NCBI RefSeq assembly: GCF_043290135.1
Contig: NC_134700.1
Location: forward strand, 164,209,772 to 164,273,771
Direction: 5' to 3'
DNA from: Rhipicephalus microplus
Taxonomy: Eukaryota; Arthropoda; Arachnida; Ixodida; Ixodidae
DNA length: 64,000 bases
The notes beneath the pieces were generated by a model. That model searched no databases, was not told the DNA's origin, and saw only the letters and a program-made list of their open reading frames with translations. Of this stretch, positions 11,390-23,440 are shown piece by piece (the stretch's first letter is position 1; the number at the start of each line of letters is the position of its first letter). Both the position numbers and the translations under genes were made by a program.

Positions 11390-12100
11390 AGCAAACTAAC
11401 GTCGCATGCGCGTGGTGATGTGAGAGCTCGGCATTTAGGCCCACGAAATGCCGTTTCCGTACAGAGTGCAAGCGACATCGAGGGAGACTGTCTCCCTACG
11501 CGCGACCGCGTCTCGCCGGTTTGTGCAACGGAGATTAATAAGTGAGGCTGACCCTCTCGCTGCGAAATAACGCTCCGCGTGTTTGCGACGTCGGCATCGC
11601 AGCGCGCAAGAATAAAGCCCCAGATGCGAGCCTGCCGCCCCCTAGCGGGACTGCATAAGGCTTAACAGAGATTCTAGTCAGGCGGACGAAAACGTCTCGC
11701 TGGACGATTTCTCAAATATGCGACCGTATACGCACCCCATTGCGTCTGATGTGATGTCAAAAAAGGGGCGGGGAACAACGGCGAGGCATCCGCTACTCGC
11801 CGACGAACAAACAACGCGCACAGAGAGGCCAGAGAGGCGAGGGCTCTTGGCAATGCTAGTCCCGCTGACAGTTTGCGTACCAGAATCGGGGGAAAAAAAG
11901 AACTTCACAGAAAGCATTCGCGGTATCGTCTCTGGTGTACATACAGTGGTCCGCCGCGTGAAAACTAATACACTGAGAAATGGTTGCTGGAGAAGCTTGC
12001 GCGGAGTTTCCTGTCGCAGTGAGAGTGGGAGTGTTTACACTGAGGATGGAGATCCGGCGTTCTGCGCTGCGCCGAACATTCAACCATTCACAGAGTCCGT
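11390..12100. other. CpG-rich patch in A/T-rich surroundings
   Basis: About 700 bp with many CG dinucleotides (for example ACGCGCGACCGCGTCTCGCC near 11498 and GACGTCGGCATCGCAGCGCG near 11587), unlike the flanks. An open frame at 11718-12161 (147 codons) crosses it, has an antisense partner, and shows no known motif. It could be a promoter-like island, an unrecognised transposon or a gene fragment; the sequence alone does not decide. Confidence 0.4.
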
Positions 12101-15100
12101 CGCTTCTATGACTGGAGTGGTCGAGTTCTTGATTAATATAGCACCATCTCCACGTTTATAATGATTCAAATTTTATTTAGATTCGAGTTTTAGGATTGTA
12201 TCAAATTAATAATGCGTCCACTATCAATTTATTCACACATGTAGTTTCCTTCTTCTTAACTTGTACTTGTTCAGCAACGCTGCTCCGACCGAATTGTGTT
12301 GTTACTTTTGATGTGCCTGTTTTTTGTGCTTTTATTTCTGCTACCACTCCTGTAAAAATCCTCCGAAGGGTTAACAGCATGTTGAAAATGGAATAAATAA
12401 AATAAATTCGGGCAGGCGCTGTTCCAAGCAGCTGCAGTACTGGTAAGTTAAGTATGTTCTCCATGTTAGTCGGTTGTTACCTACAAAAAAATAATTCCAA
12501 AATGCTTTCGTAGCTGGGAAGGAATGTTCCAGATGCAATGAGCTTTAGACTAGACTGTTTTCACATTAAACGTAAATTTTATCTGGTCTTTATTATATAT
12601 TTTTGCAATATACAAGGAGTTTATTTTGTAACACCTATACACAATCTTATCGCCCAAGAATAAGCTCCACCGAAATTCCTCGAGATGCTTGTCAGAGCGT
12701 GTACCTCTTCTAAGGGGACATCTCGTAAAAAATTCTGGCTTTTTTGTTGGCTCAGGTAAAATGAAGTAAAATACTCATTTCGACAAATTTTCTGTTCCCC
12801 TACCCTAGATGAAAATCTTGTTCGTTTAATCGCTTATTTGACTGCATCAGTTTTTATATTGTTACAATCTTTTCTTATAAAAGCGGAATTTATTACGTTA
12901 TGCAAAGATATAAAATTTACGTGCAGTGTTATTAGACAAGTGTGACCGTCTGCATGCGGAAGAACGCGCAACATGGCATTTTTTTGCGATCATTCAAATC
13001 CCAGAGGTTGCCCGAGGTGCCTGGTATACTAACCTATGGCGTAAGATTATTCTATTGTGAGAAAATGAGAGATCTGTGATGTTTTATAGAAGAAATGGTC
13101 TTTTCTAATTAGCTCGCCGGTTTAAACAACGGAAATACCAATTTAGACTGACAGCACAGAGAACCTAACCACACAATCATACAGAATCTGATTTTGAAAG
13201 TGAAAATCACCTAGATATATGTCCCCTAAACAATCTGCTTAAAGAGTCCGTTAGACTTGCTGAACACGTTGTAATGGAACTCGTCGATTTGATAGCGAAC
13301 GAAGGGCATTCGTATGTTCACAAGTAAATTGGAGAGAAACATGCCCAACACGGCTGTTTTGAAGGACGTTATTTATGGCATTGTGCTAACAGAGCTCAAT
13401 TAGGTACTGAATATATATACATAGGACTTTGTCATTTCAACGTTTTTATAACAAGAAAGGAGAAGTTATGGGAACGTATTGTGGCGATTCATCTTGATTC
13501 GATCAAAGTAAAGCTTTTTCACAAAATGATGGATTTCAACACAATTATATAGCTCTAATTTACGAAAATTAGAAACATGTTTGTTATATCACAACGTTAA
13601 ACGTGTATGAATAAAACCGCAAAGCATATGACTTATTCGTGAGTGTCATTACAGGCATATATTGCACCATTCTTAAGATACGCGACAACAAATCAATATT
13701 TTAGGCTCTTATTGCCAGCTTTTGCAGGAAGATTAAAGACAAAGTTATATTTTATTTTTCAGGCTGAGAGATCAAGTGACCACATTTTCAACAACCAGGA
13801 CAACTACAACCTCATTACATTGTCACTGACAATGACGGCAATAGCAAATAATAAACTCAGGTATAGTTCTTTCATTAGAACATCCCTATAAGACAACCGC
13901 AAAAAAAAAGCCAAAGCTAGTTTAACGCCTGTGAAATCTGAGCAAACGGTGGAGGAGACAAGCAAGTGCCGCCAACTTATCGGAAGCTGATTATGTTATT
14001 TCTTCCTCTTTCCTCTTTTCCATGCTTTTTTATTCATTTTTTGTACATCTTCGTGTTGTTTTATCTTTATTACGTTTTTTTTACATATTTCCAAGTATCC
14101 CCCTCTTTTCGTCACATCACTCTTCACCCCGACTTTTGTTCCCTCCCCCTAGCTGTGTTATACCGTGCATGGCTTCTCTGTGGTTTACTCTTTCACCCCA
14201 TCCGTTTCCCCTGTTTTCCCTCCTCCAAACCAGTACATGGGTACTTCCCAACCCATTCATTTATTCCCTCACCGCACACCTCCCTTGCTGTACTATTGCA
14301 TGCATGGATATGCTATGCTAGGACTTGCTTGGCACATACGCACTGCCTATGGCGTGTAAGCTTTACTATACGGGACAAAAAGAGTACCTTCGGCTTGTCT
14401 GTGCCTATTGTGAATGGAGTATCGCCCATCACTTAGACGGGAACAATGCACGCAACACGACACAAGCATTTGCATCGTGTTGCTCACTCCATCATGGTCA
14501 AGTGCGTGCTATAGGTCCTTGTCGAATTTGTAAAGTTAGCTAAGCTGCTATGCAGTTTGAGCTACTAATGGCAGCCTATTATTCAGTACAAATAGCCCGT
14601 TCAATCGCGGTTTGCTTACGCAATGACATGGAAGGTTTTTTAGTTGTCTTTCTTGATATAAACACTCCTAATAGGCGAGTCCTGGCACGTTTCATTATAG
14701 GACCATGCGTCAGCTTGAAACACCACAGGTGCTGCCATTCCTTGTTCAAATATGCAGTGCAGGAGACGCGCACTTGCGAATTATGAAAATAATTCATTCC
14801 AATCACATATAATGTATGAGGCTTTACCATGCTTTACGGTGCTTGTGCTAGTGACCTGAAGGTCATCATTTGGAGCCTGGCGGCAAAGGTCGCATTTGGA
14901 TGGAAGGCCAGAGCCTCATTTACGTAGACTTAGTCGCATTTTAAATCAATGCAGGAGGTGAAACTTTTTGGAGCTTTTTGCTAAGACGTGCCCCCCAAAA
15001 CACATCATTGTTTTGGTGCGTGAAACCAACAAATTTAAATTATAATCAAAGCAGTCACACAAACGGTGTAGTCCCAGCATATATTATGTTACCTGACCAT

Positions 15101-15834
15101 TATAGCCCAAAAAGAACTTTAATAATATTTTTTTTTTCATTTAGGAGTGAGGAACGCATAACATACAGTGCAGTATTACTGGTATGCTAGCAGTAGTTAT
15201 ACTTACGCTTACTGAAGCAGGCATAATTACCAATCAACCTCACTGCTTTCACTTAGACCATATAGCATGAATTGCATCCATTTCCTTATTGATGTTTTAG
15301 TTATTATAGGACACGAAAATATAGGTGAAAATGTTGCAAAGATTTTTGCTGTCCTTAAAGCTTACGTTGTCATACCACGGCTAACAAAGCTTTTGTTGAT
15401 TATGGTGTACAGCAGACGGTACGGGAAGTATACGTTCCTGTTCTTTTTTAATTCAGCAGAAGCCCAAATTTGTTAATCAAACAAGTAAGTAGCAGCTACG
15501 CTTAACACAGTGGTGCGTAAACAAGGAGGCTGCACTATGCCGTGTTGGATGTTATGGGAAGAGCATGACATCTCAGACGCGACACAAATGAAACAGGGAG
15601 TAAAGTAGTGACGTAGGACAGCGTGACGTTCGACTTGGTTCAGGTGCGCGCTCTTTCCGCTACCGTAGGTTTCAGTCTTGTCATGTTTGTGTAACGCTGT
15701 CATCAGTCATCTCAATAACCTGAGCACGTTCGTCCTTTCCCTCTTCTCGCTACACTTAAGTGGTACATAGTAAACTAATAGGTGCTACTGTTTATAAAAC
15801 TCGCAAAAACTACAACTTTCGCTATACCGTGAGT
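12101..15834. other. No gene recognised
   Basis: A/T-rich. A pyrimidine-biased stretch at 13985-14300 yields a 156-codon hydrophobic frame, which I treat as compositional. Nothing else supports a gene. Confidence 0.5.
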
Positions 15835-16240
15835 TGGAAGGAAGAACAAGAGAAAAGGCAGCGCGGTTAACCAGGCATATGCCCGGTTGGCTACCCTATG
15901 CTGAGGGCATAGGAAACGGCAGTATAAAGCTGAGAGAGAAAATAGAAGGGAAAGAGACGAGAAAATAGTCAGTACATGGGCTGACACGTATGCAGCGATG
16001 GTACTAGGCAAAAGGCAAAGGCGTTCACAGGGGCTTGTAGTTCTCAGAACGAGCAGTAGGGCTTTGACTGCGTTGTGAGTCGACAAAAGGTGAGGACGAC
16101 ACTCCAGTAACATCTGCATGGAGAGGTGCCGATTGTCCCATTGTCTCTACGCATGAGAAAGGTTCTGTCTCTCAGAGTCAAAGTAAGGAGATATATGTTT
16201 AATTGTACACAATAGGAAATCCATTTCCAGAACACTTCCA
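15835..16240 (-). mobile_element. LINE family B fragment, 3' end only
   Basis: On the minus strand it encodes the extreme C-terminus of a LINE ORF2 (AVKALLLVLRTTSPCERL in one frame), followed by a CT-rich 3' UTR and the tail module (GGGTAGCCAACCGGGC, CTGGTTAACC, TGCCTTTTCTCTTGTTCTTC). The copy at 29.1 kb has the related KKAVQALLGFL at the same place before the same tail, which links the two. It is 5' truncated and frameshifted. Confidence 0.65.
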
Positions 16241-17757
16241 AACGTGAGAAGTAGCAGTATATTCAAGCTAGAAAGATGGCGCATGTGTAATCGATGAAAA
16301 TAGAGATATAAAGAGATAATACGTCGCCATTTTTGTCCGTTTACGATTTCCTATGTTTTTTGCGCAATTAAAGTGTATATGTACATCGATGGTCGTTCAA
16401 ATTACAAGCATTGCGTTTCTGTTTACTCCTGTAAAAATCTCGGCTATAGATTAAGGTATCGGAGGGACGCGCCGTTTTACTGTTCAGGTAACTTCATTTA
16501 TGAGGATTGAAGATTGATCTCGGTGCAAAAAATTGACGTTTTTTATCATTTCTTTAGATCGTTATGTCACAAAGTTTCATAAAGAAGGAGATGGTATCAG
16601 ACAGGACTCAATTCACGTCAAGTGAAATCAAAACAACGGTGAAAGCGTGATATAAACACGTCAATTAGAGCTAATAAAAACGACAAATATTGCGAGCAGC
16701 TAAGCAAAACTGTTTCTGTCTGGTCCAAGTCAGCACAAATCAACAGGTTAAACTACAGACCTACGTTAGCTATTCTCCGCTACTAAGTGGGGACACCCTG
16801 AAATCTCTGCACGCAGAAAGAAAACATTTTTTTTTGTTGCAGAAAAGTGATGCGTTCGGTGCTCGACTTTTTTTCTGTCTTTCTCTTTCTTTGAAGCTCG
16901 AGAGTCAATCTGTCGGTAGGAAGCGTAATCTGAAAAATAGCTATTGTGGTACTTGATAGCAAAGCTACATCTTCTGTTTGTATTGTTTCATCCCATTGTG
17001 CGGCTTAAAAATGTCGACCTCCTTTGACGGTTCTTCCTCTCGGTCCTCTCATTTCTTGTTTACAATTTGCCAGTTGGTTAGTTTACTTGCTTTTCTTTAT
17101 TGAAGTCTTTCCGTGGCTGAGCACAAATGTGGGTGCTCTGTCATTTGGTATAAGCCTGTTCCAATCAATGACACTCGTGAAGTGCACCTCATATCTTCAC
17201 CCAACTTCTAAAGCGGAGTTCAGGAACTGTTCCTGTTAGGTATGTGCTTGAAAACTGAAAGCAAGGGCTTCCACGATGGTAGACGATAGATAATTGCAAC
17301 GTGATAACGTGGCATTGGTGATAATAAATGTTGACCTGTTTTCAGTGTTGTAACTTTTCTTCTCTGAAATGTTAAGATATCGAAGAGAACGGGAATGACA
17401 GGTGTATCCACCTTCACGTAAGTCGCGGGAAAAAAAACAGCTGTACTGAGAGTAAACTTAGGAATATAAGCCTTTCTCTAAAAAGGTTGAGGCTCGCATC
17501 GCCATCGCAACTACAACTTTGCGATTCTTGTTGGGGTGTTTCGGTACCCCAATTTTAGGTTAAAACATTGCTTCTAACTCCATCTTCTTTGAAAAACAAG
17601 GTCGATTAAGCAGTGGTAAGATGATATTCAGGGGAAAAAAAAGATGTTTGCTTTCTTGATCAAAGTTCTTCTTCTCAGAACGGCTTTTCTGTGTGTATTT
17701 GCAGCACCTTTAAATCAGCGTCATGAAAATCCTGAGACCACATTTAGAACGCTCAAT
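16241..17757. other. No gene recognised
   Basis: Intergenic or intronic DNA. The open frame at 16690-16956 (plus, 88 codons) has no recognised feature. Confidence 0.45.
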
Positions 17758-17900
17758 CAATCAATCAATCAGTTTATTATCATGTCATAAAAGGATGTTA
17801 CAGGGAGTAAAATATACAGAAGAGGGTCCCAAAATACAAGGCTGCAACGGGACCCTCGATTTAGGATATTACTACTCGACTGTTAAAAAGCAGCTTTTTT
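17758..17900 (-). mobile_element. 3' end of a retroposon with (TGAT)n tail
   Basis: Read on the minus strand it ends AATAAACTGATTGATTGATT, a polyadenylation signal (complement at 17773-17778) followed by a tetranucleotide tail. The same arrangement, AATAAA then (AATC)n, ends the LINE fragment at 52.45 kb. Upstream sequence contains the pair GGGTCCC/GGGACCCTC. No protein is recognisable, so the family is unassigned. Confidence 0.45.
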
Positions 17901-18309
17901 TTACTAACTTGAAGGTATACACACTAAATGCTTGTCGTAACAACACAGCCTCTTTAGTAACTGTTACTAACTTTACTTCCAGGAGACTTACTAGTAAATG
18001 TCACTACCTACAGTAAAGATAGAAGTTAGAAAATGAACGAACGTTATGTCTGTCACCCCTTTAATGATTGAAGTTCCAAAATCAAATATTAAAAATATGT
18101 ATCCGTAGTAAATTGAAATGCCTTCATCTGAGAGTGTAGTGCTTTGAAATAGCACGAGCGCCCTTAACAGCGACGTCATTGGTCTTGCAAATGATGGACG
18201 CGCTTGTAAACACGTTAGCACGGCAAGCAAATATATACTCTACGGAATAATTTTGTGTATGCACTTTCACGCACAAGTGCTCGTACACGCACGTAAAGAT
18301 TGATACGGG

Positions 18310-18535
18310 CAGGCACTCACTGACGCACTCACTCAGTTCATATCTTCCTGAATTTCTTGCTCTCTCATTCTCATTCGAACGAATGACTCTCTCATCCGTT
18401 CATTCGCCCACTCTCTCATACACTCTTTCACTTATTGACTCATGATAGTCTCTCACTCGCTGACTCTCTCACTTGCTCACTTTCTTACTATCACTCACTC
18501 TCTTAATCGCTCACTCATGCAATCACTCACATAAA
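18310..18535 (+). repeat. Degenerate (TCAC)n/(CTCACT)n low-complexity tract
   Basis: Many imperfect CTCACTC, CTCTCTCA and GCTCACTCA units over about 220 bp. It mimics 5' splice sites on the minus strand and should not be read as exon signals. Confidence 0.6.
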
Positions 18536-19314
18536 CGAACCTTCAACCCACCGGTAAAAATAGTGTTTGGCCTACTAAGGAGGCTGTTGGCCATTTATCC
18601 TTCGAGGAATGAGGCATCTCTCTCGAGAAAGAAGCATGGCCAGACGTATGTGTAGGCGACTGTGCAACGGCAGTGCAATTCCTCTGTGAAGCTGCGTTTC
18701 AGAAAGGTCCGCGCCCTCTTAAATTCTTTATATATGTAAGGATTTTGTAGCAGGCGTTTCCTTGCTTTCAAAAAAACGACCGCACCTTCGTTTCACTGCG
18801 TCTATATGGCTAAAGCGCAGCACAGTGAGGTTAGCAGCGATAAGCTTTCCGAGACTAGGCGCGAAGGCGTCTTCGCACTGCAGGTCACGTTGACAGGGTC
18901 GACTGTTTCTCCAACACGCATTTGCGACTGACACCGAAGATGCAGTGCGTTTCTTGCGCAACTGCTCAGGAGCAATGTCGTCGTAGGTAAAGAAACAAAG
19001 TGCACCGAAGCGTGGCGCTGGGCTGTGGACTACAAGACATTGCCCAGTGACTCAATTTTTATCTCCTTGAACTTTCCGGACACGTGCGCTTTCTCCTGCG
19101 TGTTTTAGAGGTGGAAGCCCTCAAAGGCCGTTGCAGGCGTTGTGATACATTTTCACCTTATGTGAGACTTGTTTTTTTGTACCTCGCCTTGCTGGTTTAC
19201 ACATAGCCATTGGTCTTACTTGTTTCCAGTTTTATGGTCATTTGTCATTTAATTGCATTTGTCACAGCTGGTAAGCGTGACAGACCACCGCAAATGCTCA
19301 GTGCATGAGCTGGT

Positions 19315-19317
<3 letters not shown>
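18536..19317. other. No gene recognised
   Basis: Mixed composition. The open frames at 18728-18961 and 18802-19005 (minus) overlap each other and have no motif. Confidence 0.45.

Positions 19318-19392
<75 letters not shown>
19318..19392. repeat. (TA)n microsatellite
   Basis: About 37 uninterrupted TA units. It sits directly at the edge of an inverted partial copy of the tandem repeat that follows. Confidence 0.95.
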
Positions 19393-19396
<4 letters not shown>

Positions 19397-19505
19397 TCTA
19401 ACAGACAGTAACACGAAGGAATGTACAGGGGAAGTTATTAGAACCAATGGAATGTAAATAAGAAAGAAAACTGGGTGAAAAAATAACCAGCCGTGAGCAG
19501 GAATT
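19393..19505 (-). repeat. Inverted partial copy of the 19.5-20.4 kb repeat unit
   Basis: Its complement (GCTCACGG, TTATTTTTTCACCCA, AATAACTTCCCCTGTACATT, ACTGTCTGTTAGATC) matches the 3' third of the direct units that follow. It therefore forms an inverted junction with them at about 19505. Confidence 0.8.
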
Positions 19506-19730
19506 CCCTTATTCATTAACGACAGTCTCGTACTGGCAGACTTGGTGTCATTAGGTTGTATACGAGGGACTATTAATAAGCTGCCCACTCGTAGTAAGTT
19601 CACGTGCTACGTGACGCCACATATGCGCATAAAAGAGTGTTTCACACTCGTCGCTTGCCTTATAGATGGTGCTGACACTCCTACTTCAAAATTCACATAT
19701 AAACCCAAAAAAGTGGATGGAGGGTAGGCC

Positions 19731-19800
19731 GCTGTGATAGCTCAGTGGTTAGAGCATCGAACACGTTATTTGAAGGTCGTAGGTTCGTTTCTTGCTCACG
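19731..19800 (+). promoter_or_regulatory. tRNA-like pol III promoter in repeat unit 1
   Basis: TAGCTCAGTGGTTAGAGCAT resembles a tRNA D-arm (A box), and GGTCGTAGGTTCGTTTC resembles a T-arm (B box, GGTTCGANTC), about 35 bp apart. Sequence between and around does not fold into an obvious full tRNA, so this is a tRNA-derived internal promoter, as in SINEs, not a tRNA gene. Confidence 0.65.
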
Positions 19801-20180
19801 GTTGGTTATTTTTTCACCCACTTTTTTTCTTTTTTGCATTCCATTTGTTCTAATAACTTCCCCTGTACATTCTTTGGCGTTACTGTCTGTTCGATATCAT
19901 TATTATTGTGTCAAAACACGCAAATACGAGCCCTTAGGTACACACTTCTTTCCCTTATTCATTAACGAGGGTCTCGTACTGGCAGACTTGGTGTCATTAG
20001 GTTGTATACGAGGGACTATTAATCAGCTGCCCGCTCGTAATAAGTTCACGTGCTACGTGACGCCACATATGCGCCTAAAAGGGTGTTTCACACTCGTCGC
20101 TTGGCTTATAGATGGCGCTGACTGACACTCCTACTTCTAAATTCGCATATAAACCCAAAAAAGTGGATGTAGGGAAGGCC

Positions 20181-20250
20181 GCTGTGATAGCTCAGTCGTT
20201 AGAGCATCGAACGCATTATTCGAAGGTCGTAGGTTCGTTTCCTGCTCACG
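20181..20250 (+). promoter_or_regulatory. tRNA-like pol III promoter in repeat unit 2
   Basis: Same arrangement as in unit 1: TAGCTCAGTCGTTAGAGCAT (A box, one change) and GGTCGTAGGTTCGTTTCC (B box). Both boxes are kept in the two copies. Confidence 0.65.
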
Positions 20251-20401
20251 GCAGGTAATTTTTCACCCATTTTCTTTCTTTTTTACATTACATTGGTTCT
20301 AATAACTTCCCCTGTACATTCCTTGGCATTACTGTCTGTTAGTTCTCATTAATATTGTGTCAAAACACGCAGAAACGAGCCCTTAGGTATACGCTTCTTT
20401 C

Positions 20402-20404
<3 letters not shown>

Positions 20405-20471
<67 letters not shown>
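20405..20471. repeat. (TA)n microsatellite
   Basis: About 33 TA units that begin inside the CCCTTAT start of what would be a third repeat unit. Confidence 0.95.
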
Positions 20472-20473
<2 letters not shown>

Positions 20474-20483
20474 ATTGATCCAA

Positions 20484-20533
20484 ACACACACACACGCGTG
20501 TGCGTGCGTGTGTGTGTGTGTGTGTGCGCGCGC

Positions 20534-20578
<45 letters not shown>

Positions 20579-20580
20579 TC
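20484..20580. repeat. (CA)n/(TG)n/(CG) alternating purine-pyrimidine tract
   Basis: Alternates ACACAC, GCGTGTGCGTGCG, TGTGTG and GCGCGCGCG, ending in about 20 TG units. With the nearby TA array it makes an unusually long alternating tract of the type that can adopt Z-DNA or cruciform structure. Confidence 0.9.
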
Positions 20581-23203
20581 ACATTTTTCGATAGTTGTGC
20601 CGGATGTCGCAGGTAATGTGCTCGTGCTCGGAGGTTGTTTTCAGCTTGCGGTCGGTATGAAGCCTCATTATAGAAAAAAGAGACGATAGCTTACGGAAAT
20701 TAGTACGTATGCAAGAAATTATGAGTTTTGAAAAATGTAAACCTAATTCCTCACTAGGTCCGCTACTTTCTAACGTCAAACCGAGTAGTTTGATTTGATA
20801 TGCAAAGCCTGGGGCTCACTTATTTACATGCTGCGCCTAATAAGTAGTTTGTATGTACGAGGTAGAAAGAAATGCCGCCGACATTGTAAATTCACAAGAA
20901 AACAAAGGTGCACTTTTTTGTGTAAATGCATATGTATGATAAACAGGAAATCAATAACTCTTTTTTTAGCCTTACTTAAAATAAAAGAGAAACAAAATAA
21001 AGTATTCTTGTACACGTACAACATGCAAAGGCCCATGTAGGAATAGATCAGCTATTTTCTTTTATATATAAAATCTGTATGTAAGGACACCGGTGGCTCT
21101 AAGTGGTACTGCTACTTTTCAACTGTTGCACAAGCTGTCATCATGAAGTACTGGAGAATTACAGAGCTGCACATTACACGCCTTTCAATACGCAGCCCGA
21201 GGTAGTTACGTGGAATCTCACGTGGAGTCATGGCTTAGAATTTTTCTTATTTAGGGACGGCTCACTGCTCTCCCATAGTTGAGTACCAAGTACTTGAAAT
21301 CGTTCAACATTTTTTTCTAAACACATTTAGGAGCATGGACAAACACTCACACACTAAGCATCGACACTTCAATACAAAGAAATATTCAGTGAACCTAACA
21401 TCTTACGAAACATAAATGTGCTCGCGACGGTGACATAAACGTGTAACACGAGTTCACCAAGATGATGTGAGAGTGCTTTTAAGACACTTGCATTGTTTCC
21501 TCCTTGCCACACGGTCCTGTTCGAAGAACCAAGGGCTACATACCATAAAAAGTTACAAAAAATGCTGAAAATTGTAACCAGTGCCACCTGTTAATCAACA
21601 ATGTGAGCGATTAGTTTTTATTTATTTTCTATCATGGTGATACTTTCAGTAGCAAAATTTTAGTAAAATGCGAAGGAAGCCTTCAAAACATTTATGTTGT
21701 CATGTGCCTAATACTTTTGGGAATGATATTGGCGACTTATCTAAACAACTTTGTTCTTTGAAAAAGTTCTTTGCGAGAAGCATAATAATTTATACAATGT
21801 AGAGTAATGTGCTCTATATATTAGCTTTTTCTTATCGAACACATAGTATTGTTACTTTCTCTTACCCTGTACAGGAATCACTTTGTATAAGAAGTTCTTG
21901 CCAAAGGATATTAAATACTGTTTCTACAGATCGGCTAGTTGTTGTCAGAATAGTACATTCAATCCTAGCATCCAACCGCATAATTCAGAGTCTTACGCAC
22001 TATTTCTGATCAAGTTTTTTTTGGCAATTGAACACATTGTTTGATCAATAATTATTGCGCATGCCTCGTCGCTACAGGTAGTAATGACACATCCTACCGT
22101 TGCACATTATGTGTCATGGTATCAGCAGTGGCATTTATTATTATTGCATAGATTCATTTGGAATTCACCACAAACAATATCGGGATTTAAAAATTTTTAT
22201 AGTCTACGTCGTGTGTGTTAACTATGCCGGTGTGCTGCTTGTTTTTTTTTTTTCCTAAGCTCATTCATTTTACACGGACTAACGAGGCTTGCGGGTCACT
22301 TAGTCAGAACTGAAGACGTCTGAAGCCACCGAACAGAACTGTCTGTTGACCTATCTGATTAACAGACACAGAGGTGAACAAGAAAACTTTATGCCAAAAA
22401 ATGTCGAGAATTATCCTCCCACTAGTTTTTAGTGTAGTATGAGTCAGTAATTGTGGTGATGATAATCAAAAATTTGAATAAAAAATTTGATCTCATTGTA
22501 CTTCGAATTGTCAAGGTGTCACTAAGAAACTAAAGGGTGCTAAGAACAAAACACAGCGATTCCTGTGACAGCATATGCCATGTTAACCTTTTTTTTTCCT
22601 TCGCATCAAAAGAATAAAATATAGGAATGGTGAAAAATGTCGCATTTATTCGCTGTCCCCCGTGTAATATGCAATGCTTTATTCAATCATATTTATTTTT
22701 GTTTTTATTGTAGGCGAGAAATAAACATATTGTAACACAATCGAAACGCTGGATTCGAAATTGTATATAAGCGGTGTTTGTATCTTGAAAAACGAGCCTG
22801 GCGCAACACAGAATGTCGCTTTGACGTCTATAGGTCAACGGCGGTGGCTGAGAAACGTGACATCGCACTTATTTGAGCATCTACGGCATTGAAGATCGTA
22901 GAGTGGCGCACTCTGTTCAGCTGTCGCGTTTCTCGGAGGTGTGGCCGTTTCTGCCGTTGCTGCTATTTTCTAGACCTGTCACCTCTACTGTACATGAAAC
23001 GCATGGCTAGTCATACCTGTCGACTTTGTCGTTTCGTGCTATAGATTCGTGGTAGAACAACGCTGTGAAAGCGAGTTGTCACTCAGACCATCATGGGGAC
23101 CCGCAGAAGGCGTCGTGGGAAAACTGCGTTACGAGGTTGCGGTTGAAGAACGACGTTTTTTGGACCAATCTTATGACGGCTGTGAAATACGTGCAGCAAT
23201 GAT
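20581..23203. other. No gene recognised
   Basis: A/T-rich DNA without a recognised repeat or coding feature. Confidence 0.5.
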
Positions 23204-23440
23204 GCGCTGAGGTGGTCTAGTGGCTAAGGTACTCGGATACTGACCCGAAGGTTGCGGGATTGAATCCCAGCCACGGCGGCTGCATTTTCGATGCAGGTGT
23301 AAATGCTGTGGGTCCATGTGCTCAGATTTGGGTGCACCTAAATAACCCCGGGTGGCCGAAATTTCCGAAGCCCTCCGCTACGGCATCTCTCATAATCATA
23401 TTGCGGTTTTGGGACGTTAAGTTCCACATATCAATCAATG
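23204..23440 (+). mobile_element. tRNA-derived SINE (tick Ruka-like), full length
   Basis: Starts GAGGTGGTCTAGTGGCTAAG (A box), then GGTTGCGGGATTGAATCCC (B box), CGGCGGCTGCATTTTCGATG, TGCTCAGATTTGGGTGCACC, CCGAAATTTCCGAAGCCCTC and TCTCATAATCATAT, ending GGGACGTTAAGTTCCACATA and TCAATCAATG. The same order of blocks recurs in at least six other places in the window. I recall this architecture as the Ruka SINE described in ixodid ticks; the name is from memory. Confidence 0.85.

Larger units (their letters stand above)
19506..20400 (+). repeat. Two tandem copies of a ~447 bp repeat with tRNA-like promoter
   Basis: Unit 1 is 19506-19951 and unit 2 is 19952-20400. Both start CCCTTATTCATTAACGA and carry, in order, TACTGGCAGACTTGGTGTCA, CACGTGCTACGTGACGCCAC, TTTCACACTCGTCGCTTG, a tRNA-like region, ACTTCCCCTGTACATTC and AAAACACGC. 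They are very similar by eye, with scattered substitutions and a 4 bp GACT insertion in unit 2. Unit 2 runs into a (TA)n array where a third unit would start. No coding capacity. Confidence 0.9.

Noticed and set aside
11718..12161. 147-codon frame as a gene in the CpG-rich patch
   Set aside because: An antisense frame covers much of the same stretch, and GC-rich DNA lacks stops by composition; no motif seen.
13966..14436. 156-codon frame with hydrophobic N-terminus
   Set aside because: Pyrimidine-biased DNA; a second frame over the same bases is also open.
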